Positions 37,036 to 45,702 of a DNA stretch of 64,000 bases are shown here, in pieces. The DNA is from an uncultured Succinivibrionaceae bacterium. GTDB taxonomy: Bacteria > Pseudomonadota > Gammaproteobacteria > Enterobacterales > Succinivibrionaceae. The notes beneath the pieces were generated by a model. That model searched no databases, was not told the origin of the DNA, and saw only the letters and a program-made list of their open reading frames with translations. The translations under genes were made by a program, and so were the position numbers. Position 1 is the first letter of the stretch, and every line of letters starts with the position of its first letter. The stretch is taken from NCBI GenBank assembly GCA_900539665.1, contig UQCV01000003.1, positions 1 through 64,000 of the forward strand, read 5' to 3'.

Positions 37036-37044
37036 ACGGTCTCC

Positions 37045-38562
37045 TTAGTTTGAGTGAGCCTTTTTCATGAGTTTGGCGTAATAGAAACCATCCATATCTT
37101 CATCCCCTGGAAATCGCTGCAAGCCTGGGGCTAAAGCGTTTTCATGCTCAGAAATAGGTACTAATATTGCGTCATCGTGGCTCGTTAAAAAAGCTTTGAT
37201 ATGGCCGGCATTTTCCCCATAGATGATGGAGCAAGTAGCATAGACTAATGTACCACCTGGTTTGAGCATGGACCAAATATTTTCTAAGATGCGTTTTTGT
37301 AAAGCCATGATTTCAGCTACGTCTTCAGGGGTGCGTAACCATTTTATGTCTGGGTGACGTCTTATAACCCCTGTAGCTGAGCATGGAGCATCTAGTAATA
37401 TCCGGTCATATTGCGGGTATGGACTCCATTTTTCCGCTGGGGCCCCTGCATCGTAGCAGATGACTTTAGCGTCTTGATGCATGCGTTTTAAATTTTCATG
37501 GACTCTATTTAGTCGATCTTCTTGACTATCAATGGCCACTAAATCTGCAATCTTAGGATAGAGTTCGCGGATGTGAGTAGTTTTGCCCCCGGGTGCGCAG
37601 CAACAATCTAGCACCACGTCACCAGGTTTGGCCTCTAAAAGTATAGAGGCATATTGGGCAGCCGCATCTTGCACGAAAACGGCACCATCTTTAAACCCTG
37701 GAAGCTTATCTACAGCGACAGGAGTTGCAAGTTTGAGGGCGAATGGTACAGAGGCACAAGTAGAGCTTTCTATACCTTGTTCTTTTAGAAGAACTTGGTA
37801 TTCCACACAGGTGTACTTTTGCTTATTAACTCTTATCCACATTGGTGGATGTTGGTTCATGGCGGCCAAAATATGTGGTAACTGTTCTTTATAATGGGCT
37901 TTTAATTCAAGAATTAACCATTGTGGACAAGACCAAGCGGTTTCGTATGACTTATCGGCTTGCAGGATAAGTTCATCTTTTTGCCTAGTGTATTCATGTA
38001 GTAGAGCGTTAATAAGTGAACGATAATTTTGTAAACCTAAGGTGTTGGCAGCTTCCACTGTTTCGTTGACAGCGGCATAGGCTGGTATCTGGGTGTATTC
38101 TAGTTGGTAGATGCCTATTAAAAGGAGGTTTTTTAAGAGTTGCAAGCTACTCTTAAGAGGGTGTTTAAGTAGTTTGCCCACGATAAACTCAAGTTTTAAA
38201 CGATGACGCATTACCCCATAAAGAATTTCAGCCACTAACGCATTGTCTTGTGGATTTAAATTTGCAGTACCCTTACGTAGGACTTCGGTTAAATTTTGGT
38301 TTGCGGAAAAAATACCATCAGCCATTTTGGCACATAATGCGCGCAAGTTAGTTGGTTCTGCCACTCGTTTTTTGGTGGTTAAACCACGAGTTGAGGCTTG
38401 AGCATTATGAGTTTTAGCTCGCCCCTTAAACTGAGTTTTTGACAAAACACGAGAATTCTTAGATTGGTTGTTTTGTTTTTTAGGGCGCCAAACACCATTC
38501 CCATCTTTATTAGGAGTGCGGTTCGACACGTGATCATGGGGTTGGTGTGAATAAGGCGCCAT
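37045..38562 (-). CDS. rsmB: 16S rRNA (cytosine-967-C5) methyltransferase RsmB, N-terminally extended
   Basis: Methylates C967 of 16S rRNA with SAM. A NusB-like RNA-binding domain begins near residue 72 (NLRALCAKMADGIF). The SAM site is VLDCCCAPGGKTTHI. The catalytic cysteines are in DAPCSATGVIRRHPDIKW and LVYATCSIIYGEN. The total of 505 residues exceeds the usual 430 because of a basic, polar Asn/Gln/Lys-rich extension (1-71). The ATG has AGGAA just upstream and no better internal start is seen, so the extension looks real. Confidence 0.95.
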   Translation of the reverse strand: MAPYSHQPHDHVSNRTPNKDGNGVWRPKKQNNQSKNSRVLSKTQFKGRAKTHNAQASTRGLTTKKRVAEPTNLRALCAKMADGIFSANQNLTEVLRKGTANLNPQDNALVAEILYGVMRHRLKLEFIVGKLLKHPLKSSLQLLKNLLLIGIYQLEYTQIPAYAAVNETVEAANTLGLQNYRSLINALLHEYTRQKDELILQADKSYETAWSCPQWLILELKAHYKEQLPHILAAMNQHPPMWIRVNKQKYTCVEYQVLLKEQGIESSTCASVPFALKLATPVAVDKLPGFKDGAVFVQDAAAQYASILLEAKPGDVVLDCCCAPGGKTTHIRELYPKIADLVAIDSQEDRLNRVHENLKRMHQDAKVICYDAGAPAEKWSPYPQYDRILLDAPCSATGVIRRHPDIKWLRTPEDVAEIMALQKRILENIWSMLKPGGTLVYATCSIIYGENAGHIKAFLTSHDDAILVPISEHENALAPGLQRFPGDEDMDGFYYAKLMKKAHSN

Positions 38563-38586
38563 ATTATGTTCCTAAACTAAAACAAG

Positions 38587-39528
38587 TTACGCTAATACTG
38601 AGTTAACCTTAAAAAGGTCTTTACGTGCGTTGTAGATATCTTTAAAAGCTAGAGGCTTTTTACCAGGAAATTGCATCCTGGTAAGAAGCAGGGCCGTATC
38701 ATTGCCCGTAGCAACTAAAACCCCATTAGGGTTAACATCTAAAATCTTGCCAGGTTGAGCTCCTGCGTGTCCTGGTTGGCATGTTGCACCAAAGACTTTT
38801 ACGTTTTCCCCTTCAAATGGGAAATAAGCCACTGGCCACGGAATGTAGGCTCTAATATGGCGCTCTGTGATTTCGGCAGTTTGAGTCCAATCTAAACGAG
38901 CTTCTTCCTTGGAGAGCTTGGTGGCATAAGTGACAAGCGCGGGATCTTGAGCTACGGCATTTGGCAACAGAGTTTCGATATTATTTATTGCTTCAACTAA
39001 GGCTTTAGGACCAATTTCGGCGAGTTTGGTGTAAAGGCTTTCTGAAGTATCGGTAGCGGTAATCGCTACTTTGGCATGAGAAAGTGCGTCTCCTGCATCA
39101 AGCTCAGAGACGATCTTCATGATCGTAACCCCAGTTTCTTTATCTCCAGCCCATAGTGAACGCTGAATAGGGGCGGCGCCACGCCAACGAGGTAACAAAG
39201 AACCATGCACGTTTATAGCTCCAAGCTTAGTGCCACCAATTACATCGTCTGGTAGGATAAGCCCGTAGGCAACAACGACTAAAAGATCTGCTTTAAGGTC
39301 TAAGAATTTGCGAACAGCTTCCGGGTCCTTTTTTAAACTTTCCGGCTGCATGACAGGAATGTTGTGTTCAAGAGCAATTTCTTTAACTGGTGATGGTAGT
39401 AACTTATGACCACGACCGCGAGGGCGATCTGGTTGAGTGTAAACGGCACAGACGTCTAATCCCGCATCAATTAATGCTTGTAAGTGGGAGGCGGCAAAAT
39501 CAGGGGTGCCTGCAAAAATAATTTTCAT
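38587..39528 (-). CDS. fmt: Methionyl-tRNA formyltransferase
   Basis: Formylates initiator Met-tRNA using 10-formyl-THF. Length 313 compares with 315 in E. coli. Motifs: FAGTPDFAASHLQAL at the start, the formyl-donor site NVHGSLLPRWRGAAPIQ, and the C-terminal OB-like domain from about residue 205. It lies between def (59 bases) and rsmB (24 bases), so formylation and deformylation are co-expressed. Confidence 0.98.
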   Translation of the reverse strand: MKIIFAGTPDFAASHLQALIDAGLDVCAVYTQPDRPRGRGHKLLPSPVKEIALEHNIPVMQPESLKKDPEAVRKFLDLKADLLVVVAYGLILPDDVIGGTKLGAINVHGSLLPRWRGAAPIQRSLWAGDKETGVTIMKIVSELDAGDALSHAKVAITATDTSESLYTKLAEIGPKALVEAINNIETLLPNAVAQDPALVTYATKLSKEEARLDWTQTAEITERHIRAYIPWPVAYFPFEGENVKVFGATCQPGHAGAQPGKILDVNPNGVLVATGNDTALLLTRMQFPGKKPLAFKDIYNARKDLFKVNSVLA

Positions 39529-39587
39529 AACTTCCTTCCTGTAAAGCGAAGCGAGTTTAAAAGCAAGGTAATTGAAACTTGGTAAAA

Positions 39588-40118
39588 TTAGCGCTGATTT
39601 GAGCGGGCTTTTTTACGTTCACGAGCGAGCTTGGCAGCTTTTACTCGATAGAGGTTTTGTTTCATAACAGAAAGGTAATCGATAAAGAGTTTACCGTTTA
39701 AATGATCGATTTCATGTTGCATGCAGATGGCAAGTAAGTCATCTGCTGACTTTTCAAAAAAGTTTCCATTTACATCTTGTGCTCTAACGGTTACTTTGGC
39801 GTAACGCTTGATAAAAGCTCTTAATTCTGGGACTGAAAGACAACCTTCTTCAATGCCGGCTTCACCTTCGGCGGCAATAAATTCAGGGTTGATGAGTACC
39901 AATTCACTTTCTGGTTTTTGTGGGCCTTCAACGTTAATTACGACAATTCTTTTTAACACCCCGATTTGCGGAGCGGCTAAGCCAATCCCTTCATCGGCAT
40001 ACATGGTTTCAATCATGTCAGAAACCAAAGTTTTTAGTTCATCATTGAATTCTGTAACCGGGGCAGACACAGTGTGTAGAAGTTCGTCTGGATAATAAAA
40101 TAGTTCGCGAATTGCCAT
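39588..40118 (-). CDS. def: Peptide deformylase
   Basis: Removes the formyl group from nascent proteins. The three metal/active-site motifs are present: GIGLAAPQIG, EEGCLSVPE and QHEIDHLNGKLF (HExxH). Length 176 is near the 169 of E. coli, with a Lys/Arg-rich C-terminal tail. It is the first gene of def-fmt-rsmB-trkA-trkH. Confidence 0.98.
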   Translation of the reverse strand: MAIRELFYYPDELLHTVSAPVTEFNDELKTLVSDMIETMYADEGIGLAAPQIGVLKRIVVINVEGPQKPESELVLINPEFIAAEGEAGIEEGCLSVPELRAFIKRYAKVTVRAQDVNGNFFEKSADDLLAICMQHEIDHLNGKLFIDYLSVMKQNLYRVKAAKLARERKKARSNQR

Positions 40119-40920
40119 TTTTGCACCATAAATTGATTATATAAACTTGCCTATTATACCATTAATGCGAAAAGTAAAATGATAGCCACGGCACGGTCAA
40201 GCCAGGTAAATATTTTTGGTTGAGCGTTTAGAAAATAAAGGACCATAATTAAGGGGTGAAATTATTATCGAAGGCTCTCATAGTCTATTTGGTTGATTAC
40301 AGGAGGAAGAAAATCTTCATTGAAGTCATATTTAACCCATTAGGCTAGAAAAAAATACTCAATACTGAGATCTAAGGGGATTAGGACAACAAAAATTTGG
40401 TCTAAGTGTGATCAATAATTTAAAAAGAAAGTATGAGTATCATGAGTTTTATCTAATTTGTTAAAAATAAGGTATAGTTTTAAAATGTTGTATTGTGTGT
40501 GATCGTTTTGGGCTTTTAACTGCTGATTTTTAGTTAATAAATTGGGTATTAAGTAAAAATTTTGACTGTTTGACAGCGTAGATTGATTGTTTTATGGTCA
40601 AATCAAGCTAAAAACCTAAAGTCTTATATGGTACTTTGGGGTAACAGCACAAGAATGCGCACAGCTGTCAGAGATGGCGCTTAATTGCTTTTATAAAACG
40701 AAGGGAAGAACTAGCTTATTGGTTGTTAACTCAAGCCATTTAATGTTTGGTGTTAATTTAACTGTGTATAAGTGTGTTTTTTTCTAAAAACAACAAAATT
40801 ATAGACGCAACGGATGTCGCGTATCTACATTCCATAAAGGGATGAGTTGGGCGGCTGAAAATTTTATAAAAATTGCTTTTGGCAAAACCATGGATTGGAT
40901 GAGAACAAGCAGGGATCCTT
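40119..40920. other. 802-bp divergent intergenic region def/LysM gene
   Basis: No convincing gene on either strand; open frames are short and lack ribosome binding sites. A strong AGGAGGAA at 40301-40308 is not followed by a usable start. A good sigma-70 promoter lies at 40570-40598 and would give a leader of about 315 bases before the LysM gene. I see no known riboswitch or small-RNA family. Confidence 0.6.
40570..40598 (+). promoter_or_regulatory. Sigma-70 promoter upstream of the LysM gene
   Basis: Consensus TTGACA (40570-40575), a 17-base spacer, then TATGGT (40593-40598). Transcription would begin near 40605, about 315 bases before the LysM ATG. It could drive that gene with a long leader or a separate small RNA. 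Confidence 0.55.
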
Positions 40921-41964
40921 ATGAATTTTAAAAAAATAGGAATGTTCGTCGCAGCTTTCATGTTTGTGACAGCAGCTACAGCTGATACCTTAGAAGTAAA
41001 CGAAAATCACCCGCAAAAGTATGTCGTGCAGAAAGGTGATACCCTTTGGGATATTTCTGCCAAGTTTCTGAAGAAGCCATGGTATTGGCCAAAAATTTGG
41101 AACGTAAACCCTCAGGTTGAAGATCCACATTGGATTTATCCTGGTGACGTTTTAACCTTAGTTTGGATTGATGGTCAGCCATACCTTAAAAAGGTAACTC
41201 CTGATGTTAAGGTTGCAACTAGCCCAATTCCTACTATTGATGCAGACAAGGTCAAGACCTTCCTTAAGAATGATGTAATTCTTCCGTATGATGAAGAAGA
41301 ATTAGCAAAGATTCCTTTCGTGCTTGGTCACAATGATGGTCGTGCCATTATGGCTCAAAATGCTGATATCTATATCAAGGGTCAGCTTAACAAGGGTCAA
41401 CAGTATGGTGTTTACCACAAGGGTGAACTCTATAAAGACGAAAAGGGCAACAAGCTTGGCTATAGAGCTGAATATGTTGGTGCAATCGTTGCTGGTGAAC
41501 AATTCAACAAGCAAAATAAGTCTATGCTCGTAAAGAACTTCAATGCTGTTAAGCTTGGGGACTACGTTCTTCCATACAGCGTTGATACTGGTTACAACCT
41601 CTACTTTACTCCAGCTCCTGCAACTGTTGATACTGTAGTTGTAGGTATGGGTGACAATGGTACGTTTGCTGGTATTTATAGCACTGTAGTTCTTGGCAAG
41701 GGCTCAAAAGACGGTGTTAAGTCCGGCGACGTATTCTCTTTAGTTAAACCTGGTCTTGCTATTGCTGGCAATTCTGCTGATGATGTTGAATACACCTTAA
41801 TGGCTTCAGCTGGTAAGCAGTTAGCATCTCTACGTGAAAACGTATTGCCGGACGAACTAGTAGGTCAAGCTATGGTATACCGTACTTATGAACATGCTTC
41901 TTTAGCTTTGGTTATGATTTCAAAGGGCGAAGTTAAAGTTGGCTTCAAGGCTGTACGTCCATAA
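40921..41964 (+). CDS. Exported LysM-domain protein
   Basis: A 347-residue protein with a signal peptide (NFKKIGMFVAAFMFVTAATA). One LysM domain (about residues 34-80: YVVQKGDTLWDISAKFL ... NPHWIYPGD-like end) binds peptidoglycan. A long C-terminal region of unknown fold follows. The same kind of gene sits next to def in many gammaproteobacteria, usually followed by dprA; here dprA is absent. The ATG follows GGATCC. It has its own terminator. Confidence 0.88.
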   Translation: MNFKKIGMFVAAFMFVTAATADTLEVNENHPQKYVVQKGDTLWDISAKFLKKPWYWPKIWNVNPQVEDPHWIYPGDVLTLVWIDGQPYLKKVTPDVKVATSPIPTIDADKVKTFLKNDVILPYDEEELAKIPFVLGHNDGRAIMAQNADIYIKGQLNKGQQYGVYHKGELYKDEKGNKLGYRAEYVGAIVAGEQFNKQNKSMLVKNFNAVKLGDYVLPYSVDTGYNLYFTPAPATVDTVVVGMGDNGTFAGIYSTVVLGKGSKDGVKSGDVFSLVKPGLAIAGNSADDVEYTLMASAGKQLASLRENVLPDELVGQAMVYRTYEHASLALVMISKGEVKVGFKAVRP

Positions 41965-41983
41965 TAATTCATTAAGTTAAACG

Positions 41984-42011
41984 AAAAAACCGGCTTTAGG
42001 CCGGTTTTTTT
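41984..42011 (+). terminator. Terminator after the LysM gene
   Basis: AAAAAACCGGC and GCCGGTTTTTT form an 11-bp stem around a 5-base loop, with further T after it. Confidence 0.95.
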
Positions 42012-42173
42012 ATGGGGCTTTTAAGGCAGAAGAATCTTATTTTTTATAAGCTGTTAAGCAAAGAGTATAATGTAGCTTCAAAGTAATGCTTGAGCTCAGA
42101 ATGTTTGTATAAATCTCAAATTTAAAGCTAAGGCTTCAAGGTAAAGGTTGAGATTAAACCTTGGTAGATTATC

Positions 42174-42779
42174 GTGGAAAAAGTGGAAGAAAAAACTCTC
42201 CTTAACATGGCGGAAATTAAGGTCTCAGACGCAACAGAGCCTAAAGACGCTACATTGTCCTGTAGTCCTCAAGAAGAGCTACCTAATGAAGAATTAGGTA
42301 TTTGTCCGGAGTGCGGTCAACCATTACAGTATGTGTTAACTAAACATGGACGTATGGTTGGTTGTTCTAGCTATCCTGTATGCAAATATATTGCCCCCGT
42401 AACTAGTGGCCTTGGGGTTTGTATTGAGAAAATTATAGAAGGTCGCACTTGCCCTCAGTGTGGTGGAGTATTGGCGGTCAAAAGTGGTAGATATGGAATG
42501 TTTATTGGTTGTACTTGCTATCCAGAGTGCCAATATATCTATCGTGAAGAACGTCCTAAAATTAAATGTCCTGTTTGTGGGGCGAATGTTGTCCAACGCA
42601 AAACTAGATACAACAAGGTATATTGGTGTTGCCAGCATGCAAGCTGTTCATTTAGAGCTAGCTTTAAGCCTGTAGCAGTTGCTTGCGAAATTTGTGGTTG
42701 TGCCACCATGCTAGAAAAGAAAAATGCTAATGGTAAATATTTAGTGTGCTGTAAGTGTGGGCACCGCTCTAGATTGTAG
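42174..42779 (+). CDS. yrdD: Topoisomerase-type zinc-ribbon protein (YrdD-like)
   Basis: A 201-residue protein with four C4 zinc ribbons: CPECGQ...CSSYPVC, CPQCGG...CTCYPEC, CPVCGA...CQHASC and CEICGC...CCKC. They resemble the C-terminal fingers of topoisomerase I and E. coli YrdD. It probably binds single-stranded nucleic acid; the role is unknown. The start is unsure: GTG at 42174, or ATG at 42207 (residue 12); neither has a strong ribosome binding site. It precedes purE and tsaC-aroE as in related genomes. Confidence 0.88.
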   Translation: MEKVEEKTLLNMAEIKVSDATEPKDATLSCSPQEELPNEELGICPECGQPLQYVLTKHGRMVGCSSYPVCKYIAPVTSGLGVCIEKIIEGRTCPQCGGVLAVKSGRYGMFIGCTCYPECQYIYREERPKIKCPVCGANVVQRKTRYNKVYWCCQHASCSFRASFKPVAVACEICGCATMLEKKNANGKYLVCCKCGHRSRL

Positions 42780-42789
42780 GCAAAAGAAT

Positions 42790-42827
42790 AAATGATTTGA
42801 GGTCATCGTTAAAGACCGTTATCATTT
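42790..42827 (+). other. Imperfect hairpin upstream of purE
   Basis: AAATGAT pairs with ATCATTT, and inside it GGTC pairs with GACC, separated by a small internal loop. The 103-base gap holds nothing else recognisable and no PurR-like operator. Confidence 0.3.
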
Positions 42828-42882
42828 ACACGTTAATATTTAAAATTGAAGTATAACGCTATTGTTTTAGGAGAAATAAAAA

Positions 42883-43389
42883 ATGGCTGATAACTTTGTT
42901 GCTATTTTAATGGGTTCAGATTCTGATTACCCATTAGTTGAGAATACTATCGCTGTGTTAAAGGGTTTTGGGATTAGATATGAAGTTAAGGTAACTTCTG
43001 CACATAGAACTCCAGAAGTTACACATGCTTTTGTAACTGATGCAGAAAAGCGTGGTTGTGGGGTGTTTATCTGCGCTGCAGGTTTAGCAGCTCATTTGGC
43101 TGGCGCTGTTGCTGCTAACACTACTCGTCCTGTAATTGGTATCCCTGTAGATTGCGGTCCACTTAATGGTGTTGACGCTCTTTATTCAACTGTCATGATG
43201 CCTGGCGGGATTCCGGTTGCAACTGTTGCTGTAGGTAAAGCTGGGGCTAAGAATGCTGGTTACCTAGCTGCGCAAATTTTAGCTGTAAGCGATCCTAAAC
43301 TTGACGAAGCAGTTAAGAAAGAACGTGCTCAGGCTGCTCAGGCAGTAATTGATAAGGATGCTGCGTTACAGCAACGTTTGGGGGCTTAA
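42883..43389 (+). CDS. purE: N5-carboxyaminoimidazole ribonucleotide mutase PurE
   Basis: Moves the carboxyl of N5-CAIR to make CAIR in purine synthesis. The substrate site is visible: MGSDSDYP, TSAHRTPE, AAGLAAHLAG, MMPGGIPVATVAVGKAGAKNAG. The motifs fit class I PurE, which normally needs PurK. No purK follows (tsaC-aroE begins seven bases later), so PurK must be elsewhere or absent. Length 168 is normal. GGAG lies at a good distance from the ATG. Confidence 0.96.
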   Translation: MADNFVAILMGSDSDYPLVENTIAVLKGFGIRYEVKVTSAHRTPEVTHAFVTDAEKRGCGVFICAAGLAAHLAGAVAANTTRPVIGIPVDCGPLNGVDALYSTVMMPGGIPVATVAVGKAGAKNAGYLAAQILAVSDPKLDEAVKKERAQAAQAVIDKDAALQQRLGA

Positions 43390-43395
43390 GTCCTA

Positions 43396-44787
43396 ATGGA
43401 AGTAAATGTTGAAAAAGCTGTTGAGCTTTTAAAAAAAGGTGGGGTGATTGCTTATCCTACCGAGGCTGTGTTTGGTTTTGGGTGCGATCCGTTAAATCAG
43501 ACATCGTTGCAACGAATTTTAGAAATAAAAAGTAGAGAACCATCCAAAGGTTTAATTTTAGTTGCGGGCGAACTTTCACAATTACTTCCGTTTATTGATG
43601 TTGATAAGGTTCCGGCTACAGTTTGGGCTGAGCTCGATAAGCTATGGCCCGGGCCTTTTACTTTTATTATGCCATGCTCACCTTTGGTACCTGAATTATT
43701 AAGTGGTGGGCGTCCAACGATTGCTGTGCGGGTGTCAGCTCATAAAACTGTACGTCAGCTTTGTGCTCTAGCCGGTATTGCGATCGTTTCTACTAGTTGT
43801 AATCGTAGTGGTCTTGAACCCCTAAGAACTGTAGCGGAAGTAGAGCAAGAATTTGGAGCTATTGTCGATGGTGTTGTTAAGGGGCAAGTTGGCGCTAATC
43901 TAAATCCAACTGAAATTCGCGATGCCTTAACCGGAAAGGTTATCAGAAAAGGAGACCCAAAAATGGATAAGTATGCTGTACTAGGCAATCCAGTTGAGCA
44001 TAGTCGTTCACCGTTTATACACACACAATTTGCTCATCATACGGCCCAAAATTTGACTTATGGGCGTATTCTTTGCCCAATAGATGGCTTTAAAGAAACA
44101 GTTGATAAGTTTAGACAAGATGGTGGGCTCGGTCTTAATGTTACTGTGCCTTTTAAAGAACAAGCTTTGCGTTATGCTGATGTCGCAACCAAACAGGCGC
44201 AAAGAGCAGGCGCTGCGAATACCTTACGCTTTGGGCGTGATGGCGTGGTATGGGCTGATAATACAGACGGGGCTGGTATTGTTTGGGATTTCAAGCGTCT
44301 TAATTGGCCTTTAAAAGCAGCTCGTATCTTAATTCTCGGGGCAGGTGGGGCTGCTCGTGGCATCGTGGGCCCGATTGTTGATGAAAAGCCTGAGTCGATT
44401 TTGATAGTTAATCGTACAGAAGCTAAAGCTCAAGAAATCGCTAAAGCTTTTGCGCAAAGTGATGTTTTAGTGGAAGCTATGTCGTATGAAGCTTTAAATG
44501 CTTCCGCGCAAACTTTTGATCTAATCATCAATTCTACTTCATGTAGCTTACATGGGGAAATTCCTGGTGTATGCGCTTCTATTATCAGCAGTTGTAGCTA
44601 CGCCTATGATTTAATGTATAGTGAAAACAACACTGCTTTTATCAATGAAGCTAAAGCTTTAGGGGTAAAGAATGTTGCTGATGGCCTAGGGATGTTGGTA
44701 GGGCAAGCAGCGTTAAGTTTTGAATTTTGGCGTGGCGTCCATCCTGACGCAACTGAAGTATTAGTTGAATTAAGGAAAATGGTTTAA
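43396..44787 (+). CDS. tsaC-aroE: Fusion of TsaC (threonylcarbamoyl-AMP synthase) and AroE (shikimate dehydrogenase)
   Basis: One uninterrupted 463-residue frame. Residues 1 to about 187 are TsaC (tRNA t6A synthesis): AYPTEAVFGFGCDP, KSREPSKGLILVA (Lys45, Arg47, Lys51), TSCNRSGLEP. Residues 190-463 are AroE (shikimate pathway, NADPH): SRSP (203-206), NVTVPFKEQ with catalytic Lys254, NTDG with Asp291, and nucleotide site GAGGAA (315-320). In E. coli these are separate neighbouring genes; here no stop separates them. Met190 has a strong ribosome binding site before it. The gene ends TAATG with rsmJ. Confidence 0.93.
   Translation: MEVNVEKAVELLKKGGVIAYPTEAVFGFGCDPLNQTSLQRILEIKSREPSKGLILVAGELSQLLPFIDVDKVPATVWAELDKLWPGPFTFIMPCSPLVPELLSGGRPTIAVRVSAHKTVRQLCALAGIAIVSTSCNRSGLEPLRTVAEVEQEFGAIVDGVVKGQVGANLNPTEIRDALTGKVIRKGDPKMDKYAVLGNPVEHSRSPFIHTQFAHHTAQNLTYGRILCPIDGFKETVDKFRQDGGLGLNVTVPFKEQALRYADVATKQAQRAGAANTLRFGRDGVVWADNTDGAGIVWDFKRLNWPLKAARILILGAGGAARGIVGPIVDEKPESILIVNRTEAKAQEIAKAFAQSDVLVEAMSYEALNASAQTFDLIINSTSCSLHGEIPGVCASIISSCSYAYDLMYSENNTAFINEAKALGVKNVADGLGMLVGQAALSFEFWRGVHPDATEVLVELRKMV
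43947..43965 (+). promoter_or_regulatory. Internal ribosome binding site and ATG at the AroE boundary
   Basis: AAAAGGAG (43947-43954), eight bases, then ATG (43963-43965), in frame with the fusion gene (Met190). This is exactly where a free-standing AroE begins (MDKYAVLGNP). It may start a second, separate AroE of 274 residues. Confidence 0.8.
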
Positions 44788-45569
44788 TGCCTGATAGTAC
44801 TTCAGTCCAAGAAAGTTTTTTACTTGAGATAAATGTAGTTGATAATTATGCTCCCGATTTAGTAGAGGAAGCTATGGCTACGTGCGCAAATTTACGCTCT
44901 AGGGTGCCCCTAGAGCTACTATTTAAAGATGGCCGAGCTTCTTTGATTAACAAAGCCACCCCTAATCAAGGTGGAGTTTGTGTTGCATTAGAAGATGGGG
45001 TGATGAAACATCGGCGGCTATTTGGTGGTGGTCGCCAATCTGAGGCCGTGGCCAAAGCTGTGTTAGGCAAAATGGATGCGCCTCTTGTGTTCGATGCCAC
45101 AGCGGGACTAGCGCGTGATGCTTTTATTTGTGCACTTTTTGGGGCTAGAGTACATCTTTTTGAACGCAACCCATGTGTCCGCATTTTACTAAAAGATGGG
45201 CTTCGGCGAGCTCAAACTCAAGCGGAATTAACCGAACTTGCGACGGACCGTTTAGTGTTAGAAGAAGAACACTCTATATTTACGTATGCAGGCAAACTTA
45301 AGCCCGATACGGTGTATTTAGATCCGATGTATCCGGCACGCACCAAAAGCGCATTGGTAAAAAAAGAAATGGCGACGTTTCATTTTTTAGTGGGCTCAGA
45401 TCTTGATATCACTCATTTATGGCAGAAAGCTATGGAACTCGCCCAAAAGCGGGTGGTGATGAAGAATCCAAAATGGGCTCCTTTAATTGAGGCTAAAGGT
45501 CGTAGTGGCGCAGTGGAAACTAAAAATCATCGTTTTGATATCTATGTGCCAATGAGCTTAAGTAAATAA
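44787..45569 (+). CDS. rsmJ: 16S rRNA (guanine-1516-N2) methyltransferase RsmJ
   Basis: SAM-dependent methylation of G1516 in 16S rRNA. Motifs: DATAGLARDAFICALFGARV (SAM site), FERNP, and the catalytic-type VYLDPMYPARTKSALVKKEM. Length 260 compares with 250 in E. coli. The start overlaps the stop of tsaC-aroE (TAATG). In E. coli rsmJ sits next to prlC, so this placement differs. Confidence 0.95.
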   Translation: MPDSTSVQESFLLEINVVDNYAPDLVEEAMATCANLRSRVPLELLFKDGRASLINKATPNQGGVCVALEDGVMKHRRLFGGGRQSEAVAKAVLGKMDAPLVFDATAGLARDAFICALFGARVHLFERNPCVRILLKDGLRRAQTQAELTELATDRLVLEEEHSIFTYAGKLKPDTVYLDPMYPARTKSALVKKEMATFHFLVGSDLDITHLWQKAMELAQKRVVMKNPKWAPLIEAKGRSGAVETKNHRFDIYVPMSLSK

Positions 45570-45602
45570 AAGATTCTATTCTTTGAGTTAAGTTTTATTT
45601 TT

Positions 45603-45635
45603 AAAGGGTTGATGGTTCCCATCAGCCCTTTTTTT
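45603..45635 (+). terminator. Terminator after rsmJ
   Basis: AAAGGGTTGATGG pairs with CCATCAGCCCTTT (one G-T pair) around a short loop, followed by a T-run. Confidence 0.9.
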
Positions 45636-45702
45636 GTTATCCTTAAACTCGGGATAATATAAGCTTTTAGGTATTTCTAAAGCCAAAGGAACGATTACAA
45701 AA

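Noticed and set aside
40629..40685. 18-codon frame in the def/LysM intergenic region
   Set aside because: No ribosome binding site, too short, no recognisable pattern.
42883..43389. PurE as a class II, PurK-independent enzyme
   Set aside because: The active-site blocks match class I PurE by eye; absence of an adjacent purK is not enough to change the class.
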